In this document: positions 33,596 through 42,878 of the stretch, piece after piece | Layout: each line of letters begins with the position of its first letter | Position numbering within the stretch: the stretch's first letter is position 1 | NCBI GenBank assembly: GCA_002713145.1 | Contig: PAVS01000021.1 | Location: 1 to 62,307 of the forward strand | Length of the DNA: 62,307 nt | Source of the DNA: Halobacteriovoraceae bacterium | GTDB lineage: Bacteria; Bdellovibrionota; Bacteriovoracia; Bacteriovoracales; Bacteriovoracaceae | Direction: 5' to 3' | The notes under the pieces: model-generated | Seen by the model: the letters and a program-made list of their open reading frames with translations, nothing else | The model's database searches: none | Told to the model about the DNA's origin: nothing | Program-made: the position numbers and the translations under genes

Positions 33596-34522
33596 ATGTA
33601 TAAGCAGATTGGAATTTTACTTATTCTATTTATCTCCATAGGGGTGGGGTATGAGCTTTATCGTCACTCGTATGTATCGGCAGGTAAAAGAATAGAGCAA
33701 GGTGCATTAAGAGATGGTTATAAAATTTGTATCGTAGGTGACACAGGTACCGGTAAGAAAAAACAGTACGCAGTGGCCCAAGCCCTAGAGAATTCTGCTT
33801 GTGATCAAATAAGAATTTTAGGAGATGTGATTTATCCCAATGGTTTAACCGGGATTGAAGACAAGCAATTTGAATATAAATTTTTAAAACCCTATAAAAA
33901 TCTGATGGAATCCGAAGTTCCTTTTTTTATTAATTTAGGAAATCATGACTATCGAGGGGCTACGGAAGTTTGGGTTGACTTAGCCCAGCGCCATGAATTG
34001 ATTAAGTTTCCCGGTTATTTTTGGCTGGAGATTTATGATGATATCTGTTTCTATAATTTTGATACCAACGCCTATTTTATCGCTCAGCTGAGATGGTTGA
34101 ACTCTCTTGAAGAAAGTCATAAGGGGCGCTGTAGATTAAAATTTGGGTTTGGCCATCATCCAAGATACAGCGTTGGCCATCATGGTGATGCATACTTTGC
34201 TGTGAGAACTTTTTTAGATCGAGCACTCAAAGGGTTCGATGCTTACTTTGCAGGTCATGATCATCATTTAAGTGATGAGGGTGTCATCGAGGGGACTCAC
34301 CATTTTATTTCTGGAGCAGGTGGCAAATTGAGGTCAATTGTGTCCCCAGCACGACCTTGGGCAGTTAAGAAAAGTGGGTTTTTGGAGCTTATCTTTAGGG
34401 CCCCAGAAAATGCCGATTCCTTTTTTGAATTTAAATTCCAAGGGCTTACCTCCGAAGGAGAGCTACAGGAGCTTCATTCCGGTGAAATAGAGCACCAAAA
34501 TTTAGACACTTCAGAAAATTAA
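33596..34522 (+). CDS. membrane-anchored metallophosphoesterase
   Basis: A 308-residue calcineurin-like phosphoesterase. An N-terminal hydrophobic stretch (QIGILLILFISIGVGYELY) anchors or exports it. Metal-binding motifs occur in order: CIVGDTGTG (D49), ILGDVIYPNG, LGNHDYRG, GFGHHPRYSVGHH and FAGHDHHLSD. The overall shape resembles purple acid-type phosphatases. It follows yqeY by 3 bases and lacks a Shine-Dalgarno sequence, so it is translationally coupled. Substrate unknown. Confidence 0.9.
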   Translation: MYKQIGILLILFISIGVGYELYRHSYVSAGKRIEQGALRDGYKICIVGDTGTGKKKQYAVAQALENSACDQIRILGDVIYPNGLTGIEDKQFEYKFLKPYKNLMESEVPFFINLGNHDYRGATEVWVDLAQRHELIKFPGYFWLEIYDDICFYNFDTNAYFIAQLRWLNSLEESHKGRCRLKFGFGHHPRYSVGHHGDAYFAVRTFLDRALKGFDAYFAGHDHHLSDEGVIEGTHHFISGAGGKLRSIVSPARPWAVKKSGFLELIFRAPENADSFFEFKFQGLTSEGELQELHSGEIEHQNLDTSEN

Positions 34523-34592
34523 GTTGTAATTATTTCAAGCGTAAAGCAACTCAGCGCTCTCTTCTCTAAGATAGTAATATAGAGGAGATTTT

Positions 34593-35615
34593 ATGAAGCC
34601 TAGTTTGAGTCTTGTTTTAATGCTGGTATCCACCTTTTATTTTGCGAGTTGTAGCAAGATTGAAGATATGAGTGATAACGCCGTCAAAGCTTCTGAGAAC
34701 AGTGGTCGCGCTGCTGATGCTGCTCAAGAATCTAGAGAAGAGATTGCAGTGGGGCGAATGATGTCTCGTTCTGCTTCAGCTTCTGACTCCAGAAGAAAAG
34801 CTTTAAAAGCCATACCTGAACAAATATCTTTTGAGAATAAAGTCACTGAAGCCTCTAAGTATGTTAAAGCATTTGAATTTCAAGTGTGGACAGGTCAGCG
34901 TTATGACAGCTTAGCTTTTTTAAAACAACTTTATGAAGATGCTATGAATGAGTTTTTCAGAGGGCTGGTGGAGCTAAATAGCGGAAATGAATTGGCGCAA
35001 ACGGGACAAAGCCCTTTTCGCTTGAGAAGCGGTTCAAAAAATAGAGACCTCAACATTTTTGCAGTGGCCGTGGCCCTGCATGGAGAACATATTCTTCAAG
35101 AGCACGTTATTGCGGCAAAAGAAGAAAAGAGTGAACTGATTTCTATGTATGATTTGCTTAAAAAGGCTCTTCGATCGGTTCAAAAAGTTGAGATGGGTGA
35201 GATGTATTTTCAAGATCTCGAAGAGTATGAAAAAGTTGTATACGAGTATAGAGAACAAGCACTCGATCTTTTACAAGCACGAATCACTATGCTCTTAACT
35301 ATGAATTTGGTCAAAGTCTCAGAGATTAAAAATAGTAAGATGGAAGCTATCCTTTTGAAGACTCCTTTCAAGCGTAGTTTTTATTCTCAATACCCTAATA
35401 AAAATCTCGCTCAAAAATATAAACTCAATGAGTATCTCGATGCAGCTCTTAAGGTAAAAGATTTTCTACAAGAAATTGGTATTGAGCCAGTGATTATTTC
35501 TGACCTGAGAAACTATTATGGGAAAATGCGCTTTCCTCATATCAAAGAAAATCAGACGGAAGAGGAAATGGATCTATTGGCCGAGCATAAGCGACTTATA
35601 AGTGAGTTCTTCTAA
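34593..35615 (+). CDS. lipoprotein of unknown function
   Basis: 340 residues. The signal peptide ends in the lipobox YFASC (C20). Directly after it is a small-residue-rich, helical stretch (DNAVKASENSGRAADAAQ), then a mostly helical chain. No catalytic motif or family recognised; the layout suggests an alpha-helical periplasmic protein tethered to a membrane. Shine-Dalgarno sequence GAGGAG. It stands alone between the phosphoesterase and the next secreted gene. Confidence 0.72.
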   Translation: MKPSLSLVLMLVSTFYFASCSKIEDMSDNAVKASENSGRAADAAQESREEIAVGRMMSRSASASDSRRKALKAIPEQISFENKVTEASKYVKAFEFQVWTGQRYDSLAFLKQLYEDAMNEFFRGLVELNSGNELAQTGQSPFRLRSGSKNRDLNIFAVAVALHGEHILQEHVIAAKEEKSELISMYDLLKKALRSVQKVEMGEMYFQDLEEYEKVVYEYREQALDLLQARITMLLTMNLVKVSEIKNSKMEAILLKTPFKRSFYSQYPNKNLAQKYKLNEYLDAALKVKDFLQEIGIEPVIISDLRNYYGKMRFPHIKENQTEEEMDLLAEHKRLISEFF

Positions 35616-35719
35616 AGCCCCTCTGGCATTGAAAAAATTACAGCAACTCCTCTTTTAACTTGAGATTGTTTTGCGTTGTGTTAGTATGACGAGGCACACA
35701 AACTAAAGGAGTTAGTCGA

Positions 35720-36181
35720 ATGAAATTAGGTATTTACCTACTCATGTCATTATTTTCACTTCAATCAATGGCCTCGGCTATCACCTTGGAACAACTTATT
35801 GGAACTTTAGAATTTAAACCGAAAGAGCAAATCACTTACCTGGAAAAAGGGATGTCGATTGAATACCAACTCGCTATCAGTGATCAAAAAGATGAGTTTG
35901 GACACCATATTATCGGGCTCAATGAATATATTAGACAGAGTATTCCTGAAAGCAAATCTCAAGTCACCATTTCTAAACTTGAATGCAGTGGAGTGGCCCA
36001 TATGTCAGATGAAAAAGTTATGACGGTTAATGTGGCCTGTGAGAACAATAATTCCTTTGAGCAAAAAATTAATTTAAGTTCGGTTAAAAATCCTAAGGCG
36101 ACTACTTTTGAAGCTCCACTTTTTTCATCTATGTATGGTGTTGAAATGGCGATGGTGGTGAATAAAATCTCGAAAAAATAA
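35720..36181 (+). CDS. small secreted protein of unknown function
   Basis: 153 residues with signal peptide MKLGIYLLMSLFSLQSMASA. The mature part is strand-rich with two cysteines (SKLECSGVAH and NVACENN), perhaps a disulfide-bonded beta-sandwich. No family recognised. Shine-Dalgarno sequence AAAGGAG. It converges, one base apart, on the GS-fold gene. Confidence 0.7.
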   Translation: MKLGIYLLMSLFSLQSMASAITLEQLIGTLEFKPKEQITYLEKGMSIEYQLAISDQKDEFGHHIIGLNEYIRQSIPESKSQVTISKLECSGVAHMSDEKVMTVNVACENNNSFEQKINLSSVKNPKATTFEAPLFSSMYGVEMAMVVNKISKK

Positions 36182-36182
36182 T

Positions 36183-37499
36183 TTATTCCCACATCATATT
36201 GTGGATATTAAATTTACTCCATTCAATGATCTCACCGTCTTTTAAAAAGCGAACATCCATAACCGGGTTTTGTTGATCGTATTTAACATCAACATAAAGG
36301 TATTGATTTTCACCAACTGTTTTTAATTCACTTTGATACTCAAGACCTGCAACTTCAACTTCAATGTCCGCAGCTAAATCATAGGTGTAGATTTCAAAGC
36401 GTTTATAACTGGTGTCAATGGTTTTACTAATGATGGTGTCGCCGCGCTTTTTAATATCCGTAATCACCCGGGGACGTCTGCCGTCGTTGATGAAAACATT
36501 TTCAGGTTTATTCTCACCCATGGAGAGCACGGGAAATTGTCTTTCAAAAAAACGCTCAAATTTGTCAGCATCAATTTTAAAATCTTTTGCCCACAATTTA
36601 AACTCTTTCCAAAGTTCAAATGAAGTTAGTTTTTCTTTATGTAAGTTTTTAATACTCTTGAGAGTTTCACATTTCGAATTTTTAAGATTCTCTAAGATCT
36701 GCATCCGCAGTTCACTTACTAAGAAAAATTCTTCAGGGCTGCGTAGAGCTTCCTGTCCTCGATCTTCAATTAAAAAAAGATCTTTAGTAAATTTTTTGAG
36801 GGAAGGAAAGGAGGATTTATCATTGATGAGATTGGTTTGCTCAAAAAACTCAAAAGTTTCACTGGCTGATAGACTTCCCCCATTAGCGTAAAGTTCTCGA
36901 TATTCTTCGAAGCGATTTTTGACACCGGAAAAATCATCTTTTTCATCCATACGCATAGCATTTCCACCGGGCCCCACATCAACACCCATAAATGGCCAAT
37001 GTAAAAAGGGACGATTATGGATATAGGCTGCGTATTTCACAACGAGTTCGGGCATTTGATAGAGGGGATTTGTCTCAAGAGTATGGCCACCCATATTCAC
37101 ATGGCATCCACCTTCAGTTCCACTTTTCACTCCATACCACCAATTACGATAAGGCACCAAGCCTGAACGCTCACTGGCACTAAACAAAGGAACCGCCATG
37201 GCTTCAACTTCATCTATCAAGCATGGTGGAGTTTTAACTTCAATGCTTCCTGGATCCATAGTGACATAAAATTGAGTGGCCCCTTCGGAATCCGTCACTT
37301 CATATTGCATATGATCCCAAATATCTTTTGATTCTTTGACTTCTCCAGAGAGTTCAATGGCGAGTTCTTCTGCCAGCTCTAACATTTTTTCTCTTTTTTT
37401 CGGGGTATCTGATACAGAAGTGAAGCCATCTTCAGTCCACCAGTCTGGTAGGGTAAAGGTTTGTTCAAATCCAAAAGTTAAATGATCTCGCAATTTCAT
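36183..37499 (-). CDS. glutamine-synthetase-fold protein (DUF2126-like)
   Basis: A 438-residue protein related to the DUF2126/amidoligase group of the glutamine synthetase superfamily. Visible motifs: FGFEQTFTLP (E12), YVTMDPGSIEVKTPP (E87) and GGCHVNMGGHTLETNP (H133, N135), followed by HNRPFLHWPFMGVDVGPGG, matching the DUF2126 pattern. These suggest metal- and ATP-dependent ligase chemistry, but the substrate is unknown. DUF2126 proteins are usually found with transglutaminase-like and ATP-grasp partners; none is adjacent here, so this one stands alone. Shine-Dalgarno sequence GGAG. Start codon ATG fits the conserved N terminus. Confidence 0.68.
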   Translation of the reverse strand: MKLRDHLTFGFEQTFTLPDWWTEDGFTSVSDTPKKREKMLELAEELAIELSGEVKESKDIWDHMQYEVTDSEGATQFYVTMDPGSIEVKTPPCLIDEVEAMAVPLFSASERSGLVPYRNWWYGVKSGTEGGCHVNMGGHTLETNPLYQMPELVVKYAAYIHNRPFLHWPFMGVDVGPGGNAMRMDEKDDFSGVKNRFEEYRELYANGGSLSASETFEFFEQTNLINDKSSFPSLKKFTKDLFLIEDRGQEALRSPEEFFLVSELRMQILENLKNSKCETLKSIKNLHKEKLTSFELWKEFKLWAKDFKIDADKFERFFERQFPVLSMGENKPENVFINDGRRPRVITDIKKRGDTIISKTIDTSYKRFEIYTYDLAADIEVEVAGLEYQSELKTVGENQYLYVDVKYDQQNPVMDVRFLKDGEIIEWSKFNIHNMMWE

Positions 37500-37673
37500 A
37501 ACATCTCCAACGTAGTGGATATTATAAACTAACTTGGTTAATTGACACGCATAGTTACCGGGATAAATCTTGAAATACCTAGTTCCGCTAGTTTATCCAT
37601 GGGGGCAGCGGTCGAACCAATATTTTATGTTTTAGAACGGTGCAGCAATGTAAGGACTTAATAGGCCAATTCC

Positions 37674-37709
37674 CCCTTAAATCCTAGACAATCGATTGTT
37701 TTTTAAGGG
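37674..37709. repeat. nested inverted repeat upstream of smc
   Basis: Outer arms CCCTTAAA (37674-37681) and TTTAAGGG (37702-37709) enclose a perfect 12-base palindrome ACAATCGATTGT (37688-37699). It sits about 50 bases before the smc start. It could be an operator or an RNA structure in the leader. The rest of the 37500-37759 gap shows no gene. Confidence 0.55.
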
Positions 37710-37759
37710 AAAATCCTACTTACACACACAGTTATTATTCGAGAAGGGACAATTTATTC

Positions 37760-40700
37760 ATGAAACTATTACGTCTTCATTTACAAGGATTTAAATCATT
37801 TAAAGACAAAACCACCATCCATTTTGATGATGGGATTACGGGAATCGTAGGACCAAACGGATGTGGTAAGTCGAATATTGTAGACGCACTCTTTTGGGTT
37901 ATGGGTGAGCAATCAGCCAAGCACTTAAGAGGAACTAAAATGAAAGATCTGATTTTCGCAGGATCGTCGAAATATACTCCGGCGACATTTGCAGAAGTCA
38001 CTCTGGTTTTAGAAAACGATACAGGTAAGCATATCCATATTGGCAATCAAGTTTCTAAACCTTCTGAGATCGCCTTGACCCGTAAACTTTATCGTAACGG
38101 TGAAACAGAATATCGCATAAATAATATTCCAGCTCGTCTGAAAGATATCCAAGAAGTTTTTATGGATACAGGAGCTGGTGCAAAATCTTATTCTATTATC
38201 GCTCAAGGTGAAATCAATAGGCTTGTGCAAGCGAAGCCAGTTGAACGTCGAGTGATGATTGAAGAAGTGGCCGGGATCACAAAATTTAAAATGCGCAAGC
38301 GTGAATCTCTTAAAAAAATTGAACAAACAACTTCAAATCTAAATAGACTCAATGATCTTCAAAGTGAAATTTACAAGCAACTTAAAGCGCTGGAGCGTCA
38401 AGCGGAGAAAGCAGAGAAAGCTAAAAGATTACGCTCCCGTGTAAAACATCATGAGTTGATCGTTAAGTCTCATAAAGAATTTGATTTTCTCACCAATTAC
38501 GTCAATGCGAATAATAAATTACAATCCAATGCAGAAGAAGTTGAAAAAGCGAGTCTTGCTAAGGATCAACTAGAACTTACCCTTGAAGACGAGCGTATTA
38601 AGAAAGTTGATCTGACTGAAAAGATCGATCTCATGCAAGGTGAGTTTAATGAACTTTCCAAAGAACTTGCAGCCAGTGAAGAAAGGTTAAAACATCTCGT
38701 TTCTACTTGTGAAGATAAAGAAAAGCATATCTCTGAGCGTGAAGCTGAGAATACTGAAATTCAAAAAGATATTGAAGAGAGAACCAATAAGCTGAACGAG
38801 CTAGAGCAAAAACTAGCAGATTTAAAAGAGCAAAATTTAAACGAGATTGATTTTTCTGAACAAGAAGAGCGAGTTGAGTTTTTAAAAGAGGAACTTCAGA
38901 CTAAAGAAGAGACTCTCAAAGATCTACAAAACTCATTAGAAGTTGATAAAGAAGAGTTTAAAGAAATTGATCAAACTGTTTTTAGAAATAATTCAAAACT
39001 TGAAGAGTATTCTTCTCAACTTGAAGATATTGGTTCTGAAATTGAAGAAATCGAAACTACGAATGCGAATGCTTCTGATGAATTGATTAAGCTTCGTACT
39101 GACTCAAGTGTTGCGACGGAAAAGTGGTCTGAGTTAAAAGAAACTCATGCTAAAACCAAGGCTGAATTAGAGCAGGCGAGACAAGAGTTAAAGGCTAAAG
39201 ATAAAGAACAAAGAGAGCTCTCTCGCGAGACGATTCAACTTGAATCTAAACTTAACTCGCTTAAAGAGCTTAATAAAACAGGTGAAGGTATTCGCAAAGG
39301 TGCTGTTGAGTTTTTAAATGATGATGAAAGTAATCGTTTTGAAATCTTAGGGAATATCATCGAGTGTGAACCTGAATATGCAAAAGCCCTTGAAGTCCTG
39401 TTTGAAGATTCTTTTGATGCCCTGATTGCAAGTTCTTCTGATCACGACAAAGTGACCAATTGGGCCGGGGCTCACGCTGATAAAAGTTTGGATTTTCTCT
39501 CCACTCAAACAAGCTTTGATAAATGTTCACCAGAAACTGTGGAGCGTTTACGAATTCAAGGTTGCACTGATGTTGTGGCGATCGAAGATATCTTAAAAAT
39601 CAATAATGCTGAATTCAAAGAAAGCCTTTCACAATTTTTTAACGGTTTTTATATTGTTAAAGATTTAAGTGCTGAATTAGCGACGAAGGTGGCTAGTGCA
39701 CTTAATATTAAAGGACTTGTTTCCCAAGATGGAAATGTTTATGTGGTTAAAACTCTCAATGGCTCTAAGCTTTCTGTCCGTTCAGAGAACGATAGCACTA
39801 TGGGAGTTGTTCAAAGAAATAACCTTATCAATGAGATGACGGGAGAGTTTGAAGCGAAGACTTCTGATCTGAACACCCTAGAGGATGCGATCAATGTTCT
39901 CACGACTCAAGTAGAAGAATTATCGGCTCAAGAAGCAGAGCAAGCCCAGGCCCTTAATGAGGCTTATACTCAACATATCTCGCTTAAGTCTTCCCTTGAT
40001 TCTAAAGAAGCTAGTAATAAGACTGTGAGTTCACGTTTTGATATTCTTACCAATCGTAAAAATGAAATCAGCAAACTTAAGCTTGAGCTTCTTGAGAATG
40101 AAGAAGATATTCTCAACCAAAAAGATGATCTCGAGCAAAAAATAGAAGCCGCAACAGATCAATATGAAATGCTCAAAAGTGAATGTGAAGAAATTCGCTC
40201 TACTTATGAGACTGAGCGCTCTGAACTGCTAGATGCCCAAGCAAGTGCTAAAACTTTTCACGTACAAATAGATAATTTTCAATCCCAAATCTCTGATGCC
40301 AATGATCAAATCAAACGCTATCAAGATAAACTGACAAGTAATACTGAGCTTCTTGAGCGCTATGCGAATGAAATTGAAGCCGCAAAGGCTGGGATGAGTG
40401 CGCTGGAGGAGTCTAATGCGACTCAGGCGGAAGCTCTGAGTGATCGTGAGAATGTACTCAATTTAGTAAAAGATGAATTATCAAGCCTTTTACTGGGAAT
40501 GCAAGATAGAGAAAAAGAAGTTAAAGAATTAACCAGTAAAATAAATACTCTCGAGAAAAATAATGTTGAGCTGAATATGAAAGTTGAACAAATAGTGATC
40601 GATGAAGATCTGCTCGTGCGTGATTGTTTTGATCGCTACAAGGTTGATCTGAGAGATATTCTGATGAAACATCTTGAATACTCTTTAGCAAACCTAGAAG

Positions 40701-41446
40701 GATTGACTGAGCTTTCGGCCATGTATGAGATGGAAGGCGAAGAGGGAGTGATCAAACTTGAAGCAGAAGAATATAAATTTGATAAGAAATTCCCAGCTGC
40801 TCTCAAAGAATCAAAAGAGAAATATAAAAGATATAGATCAGAGCTTAACCGTCTTGGTGAAATTAACTGGCAAGCCATTGAAGATTATGATCGTCAAAAA
40901 CTTCGCTATGATTTCTTAAGAGAACAAGAGCAAGAGCTTAAAAAATCAATTGAAGATTTAGAAACAGCGATTGCTCATATTGATGAGAAATCTAAAAAGA
41001 GATTTAAAGAAGCTTATGACGAAGTGAATATTCGCTTTACCAAAGTATTCCCTATTATTTTCGGAGGTGGGGAAGCAAGATTAGAAATCACTGGTGATGT
41101 TGATTCCGATGAGTGTGGGATTGATATTATTGCCAAGCCACCTGGAAAGAAAATGCAATCAATTAATCTTATGAGTGGGGGAGAGAAAGCGATGACTGCG
41201 GTCTCTTTGATTTTCTCAATCTTTTTAGTTAAGCCTTCGCCTTTCTGTCTTCTGGATGAGGTTGATGCTCCTCTAGATGATGCTAACGTTGGAAGGTTTA
41301 ATGAACTTTTACGTGAGATGAGTAGTGAGTCTCAATTCATCTTGATCACTCATAATAAGAAAACGATGGAGTTGAACGATATGCTTTACGGTGTGACCAT
41401 GCAAGAGCCTGGTGTTTCAAAAGCAATTTCGGTGCAGTTACACTAA
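37760..41446 (+). CDS. smc: chromosome segregation ATPase SMC
   Basis: A 1228-residue SMC protein. Walker A is GPNGCGKSNIVDA (about residues 31-43). Two long coiled coils flank the hinge at about residues 490-680, which includes GAVEFLNDDESNRFEILG and GLVSQDGNVYVVK. The C-terminal head carries the signature NLMSGGEKAMTAVSLIF and Walker B FCLLDEVDAPLDDANV. It folds chromosomal DNA with ScpA/ScpB, not found nearby. lolA follows by one-base overlap, a coupling that does not reflect shared function. Shine-Dalgarno sequence AAGGGA. Confidence 0.98.
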   Translation: MKLLRLHLQGFKSFKDKTTIHFDDGITGIVGPNGCGKSNIVDALFWVMGEQSAKHLRGTKMKDLIFAGSSKYTPATFAEVTLVLENDTGKHIHIGNQVSKPSEIALTRKLYRNGETEYRINNIPARLKDIQEVFMDTGAGAKSYSIIAQGEINRLVQAKPVERRVMIEEVAGITKFKMRKRESLKKIEQTTSNLNRLNDLQSEIYKQLKALERQAEKAEKAKRLRSRVKHHELIVKSHKEFDFLTNYVNANNKLQSNAEEVEKASLAKDQLELTLEDERIKKVDLTEKIDLMQGEFNELSKELAASEERLKHLVSTCEDKEKHISEREAENTEIQKDIEERTNKLNELEQKLADLKEQNLNEIDFSEQEERVEFLKEELQTKEETLKDLQNSLEVDKEEFKEIDQTVFRNNSKLEEYSSQLEDIGSEIEEIETTNANASDELIKLRTDSSVATEKWSELKETHAKTKAELEQARQELKAKDKEQRELSRETIQLESKLNSLKELNKTGEGIRKGAVEFLNDDESNRFEILGNIIECEPEYAKALEVLFEDSFDALIASSSDHDKVTNWAGAHADKSLDFLSTQTSFDKCSPETVERLRIQGCTDVVAIEDILKINNAEFKESLSQFFNGFYIVKDLSAELATKVASALNIKGLVSQDGNVYVVKTLNGSKLSVRSENDSTMGVVQRNNLINEMTGEFEAKTSDLNTLEDAINVLTTQVEELSAQEAEQAQALNEAYTQHISLKSSLDSKEASNKTVSSRFDILTNRKNEISKLKLELLENEEDILNQKDDLEQKIEAATDQYEMLKSECEEIRSTYETERSELLDAQASAKTFHVQIDNFQSQISDANDQIKRYQDKLTSNTELLERYANEIEAAKAGMSALEESNATQAEALSDRENVLNLVKDELSSLLLGMQDREKEVKELTSKINTLEKNNVELNMKVEQIVIDEDLLVRDCFDRYKVDLRDILMKHLEYSLANLEGLTELSAMYEMEGEEGVIKLEAEEYKFDKKFPAALKESKEKYKRYRSELNRLGEINWQAIEDYDRQKLRYDFLREQEQELKKSIEDLETAIAHIDEKSKKRFKEAYDEVNIRFTKVFPIIFGGGEARLEITGDVDSDECGIDIIAKPPGKKMQSINLMSGGEKAMTAVSLIFSIFLVKPSPFCLLDEVDAPLDDANVGRFNELLREMSSESQFILITHNKKTMELNDMLYGVTMQEPGVSKAISVQLH

Positions 41447-42066
41447 TGAGTGCGGTGAAAGTATTCCTTATATTCTTATTGAGTATTTTTTTAGCAGAAG
41501 CCAGTCTTGCTGGCTTTATACCCAAAGCCTTTGAAGGTGATTTTGAACAAATTAAAAAAGATCGCAGAGGCCGAGATAGAACTGAACCTGTTAAAATTTT
41601 ATACTCAACTCCTCAGAGTATTAAAATGACCACAGAGACTAAAGGTCTCAAGACCATACTTGTTTGTAATCCTGAAAAAACGTGGATCTATAATGAAGGT
41701 TTTGGTGGGGAACCTGGGCAGGTGAGAGTTGGTGATTCCGCTAAGTATTGTTATTCTCAAATTTTTGATGTTCTCGCTCGAGGACTGACAGATAATAAGT
41801 TTTATAAAGTAAAAAATCTGTCTAAGCATGAGTTTAAATTAACTTTCTCTAAAAATGCTACCTCTAGACTTGGTTATGATGAAGTTGATATTAAGTTTAA
41901 ATCCAAACCCCATGAGTTTTCTCAGATTGAACATCTCGTCCTTATTAATAAAGATAAATCACCAGTAAAACTCAAACTGAAAAAACTTCAAGTTGTTTCT
42001 AAGTTTGATAAAGAAACTTTTGTGTTTCAAATTCCTAAAGGCGCTGAAACCCAGCAAATGAATTAA
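41446..42066 (+). CDS. LolA-like outer-membrane lipoprotein carrier
   Basis: 206 residues, with signal peptide (VFLIFLLSIFLAEASLA). LolA-type pattern: FEGDFEQIKKDRRGR followed by strand pairs and KTWIYNEGFG, where an aromatic-rich strand lines the lipid pocket, and hydrophobic C-terminal strands. It carries lipoproteins across the periplasm to the outer membrane, matching the many lipoproteins in this window. The start overlaps the smc stop. Confidence 0.8.
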   Translation: MSAVKVFLIFLLSIFLAEASLAGFIPKAFEGDFEQIKKDRRGRDRTEPVKILYSTPQSIKMTTETKGLKTILVCNPEKTWIYNEGFGGEPGQVRVGDSAKYCYSQIFDVLARGLTDNKFYKVKNLSKHEFKLTFSKNATSRLGYDEVDIKFKSKPHEFSQIEHLVLINKDKSPVKLKLKKLQVVSKFDKETFVFQIPKGAETQQMN

Positions 42067-42073
42067 AGGTAGT

Positions 42074-42091
42074 GGCCCATTTGCATGGGCC
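42074..42091. terminator. hairpin downstream of lolA, without T tract
   Basis: Stem GGCCCAT (42074-42080), loop TTGC and ATGGGCC (42085-42091). No T run follows, so it may stabilise or stop the transcript rather than terminate canonically. A second perfect palindrome GGCCATCCATGGCC lies at 42198-42211, before the convergent gene's end. Confidence 0.5.
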
Positions 42092-42242
42092 CTAAAGATT
42101 TAAAAGGTGGGGTGTGAGGTAGGTCAGGGTGAAAGCCATCCAGGCTTAAGGTAAGTTTCTTCCGTGTATAAAAATAAAAATTGTTTCTAAATAAAGTGGC
42201 CATCCATGGCCCAAGTCTCGTCCTTGAGTTTGAAAGCAGGTG

Positions 42243-42716
42243 TTAAGCAGCTTGCATTAAGTATTCACTTACCACTGTCTCCCATGAGGAGATCTTTTTT
42301 ACCTTCATTGGTAATTGGCTGCTTTTGAGAGAGCATCTTTCAAATTTTGAGTGGAGGTGAAAGTTTTCATCCCACTCAGTATGGATAAACGTGCAAGCCA
42401 GATAATTGCAGTTAAGGGAATTCGTAATGCAAAAGTGGCAACTATCGAACTTGCACGCTATCAAGCTGCAATTTCTGAGTTTCGAGAACATGAAATTGCA
42501 ATTTTCAAATTTACAGTCAATAAAATTGCAATTCGTGATATCAGTAGCTTGGAAGTTGCAATTTTTAAATACGACATTTCTAAAAGTATTATTTCGGTAA
42601 GTACATCCTGAGATTTTCGCGTCTGTGATAAGCTCATTTTCAATCTTTGAATCAGTCGCACTCATATAAGTTCCTGTAATTAAAAGATTATTTTCAATGT
42701 TTATTCTTGTGCTCAT
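42243..42716 (-). CDS. pentapeptide-repeat protein
   Basis: 157 residues when started at the ATG at 42716, which has GGGGAG upstream. A short N-terminal part is followed by tandem five-residue repeats with Phe/Cys/Asn at core positions (NCNFQATDIT, NCNFIDCKFENCNF, NCSLIACKFDSCHF), forming a right-handed quadrilateral beta helix. The core is unusually cysteine-rich. Such proteins (for example MfpA and Qnr) can mimic DNA, but here the role is unknown. A longer start at 42866 would run through the promoter region and is rejected. It diverges from an HTH gene across a palindrome-rich gap, suggesting shared control. Confidence 0.78.
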   Translation of the reverse strand: MSTRINIENNLLITGTYMSATDSKIENELITDAKISGCTYRNNTFRNVVFKNCNFQATDITNCNFIDCKFENCNFMFSKLRNCSLIACKFDSCHFCITNSLNCNYLACTFIHTEWDENFHLHSKFERCSLKSSQLPMKVKKISSWETVVSEYLMQAA

Positions 42717-42833
42717 AACATCTCCCCAGTGATGTTGTTGTCTGGTACCAGTATCCCATACCTGACTCGTTGCGTCAAGCAATAAAATTGCATCAAGGAA
42801 TTTAAATTGCTTCCGATAAGGAATATTGATGAC

Positions 42834-42862
42834 TTGCATGCAATGTTTTGCAATAATTGCAA
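42834..42862. promoter_or_regulatory. pair of TTGCA palindromes, probable operator
   Basis: TTGCATGCAA (42834-42843) and TTGCAATAATTGCAA (42848-42862) are perfect inverted repeats, four bases apart, immediately before the Shine-Dalgarno sequence of the HTH gene. A half-site-like TTGCAT also lies at 42788. Placement is typical of an autoregulator's operator. Confidence 0.55.
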
Positions 42863-42878
42863 GCACACAGGAGGATTT

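Noticed and set aside
36412..36891. 159-residue plus-strand open frame
   Set aside because: Entirely antisense to the GS-fold gene, with no signal peptide, motif or ribosome site; composition reflects the opposite strand.
42121..42240. G-rich stretch after lolA as a small RNA such as SRP RNA
   Set aside because: It has GGTCAGG-like bases but lacks the conserved SRP tetraloop context (GGAAGGAAGCAGCC); only palindromes remain.
42351..42611. Repetitive plus-strand frames opposite the pentapeptide gene
   Set aside because: Their repeats are the complement of the Asn-Cys-Asn-Phe codons, so not independent genes.
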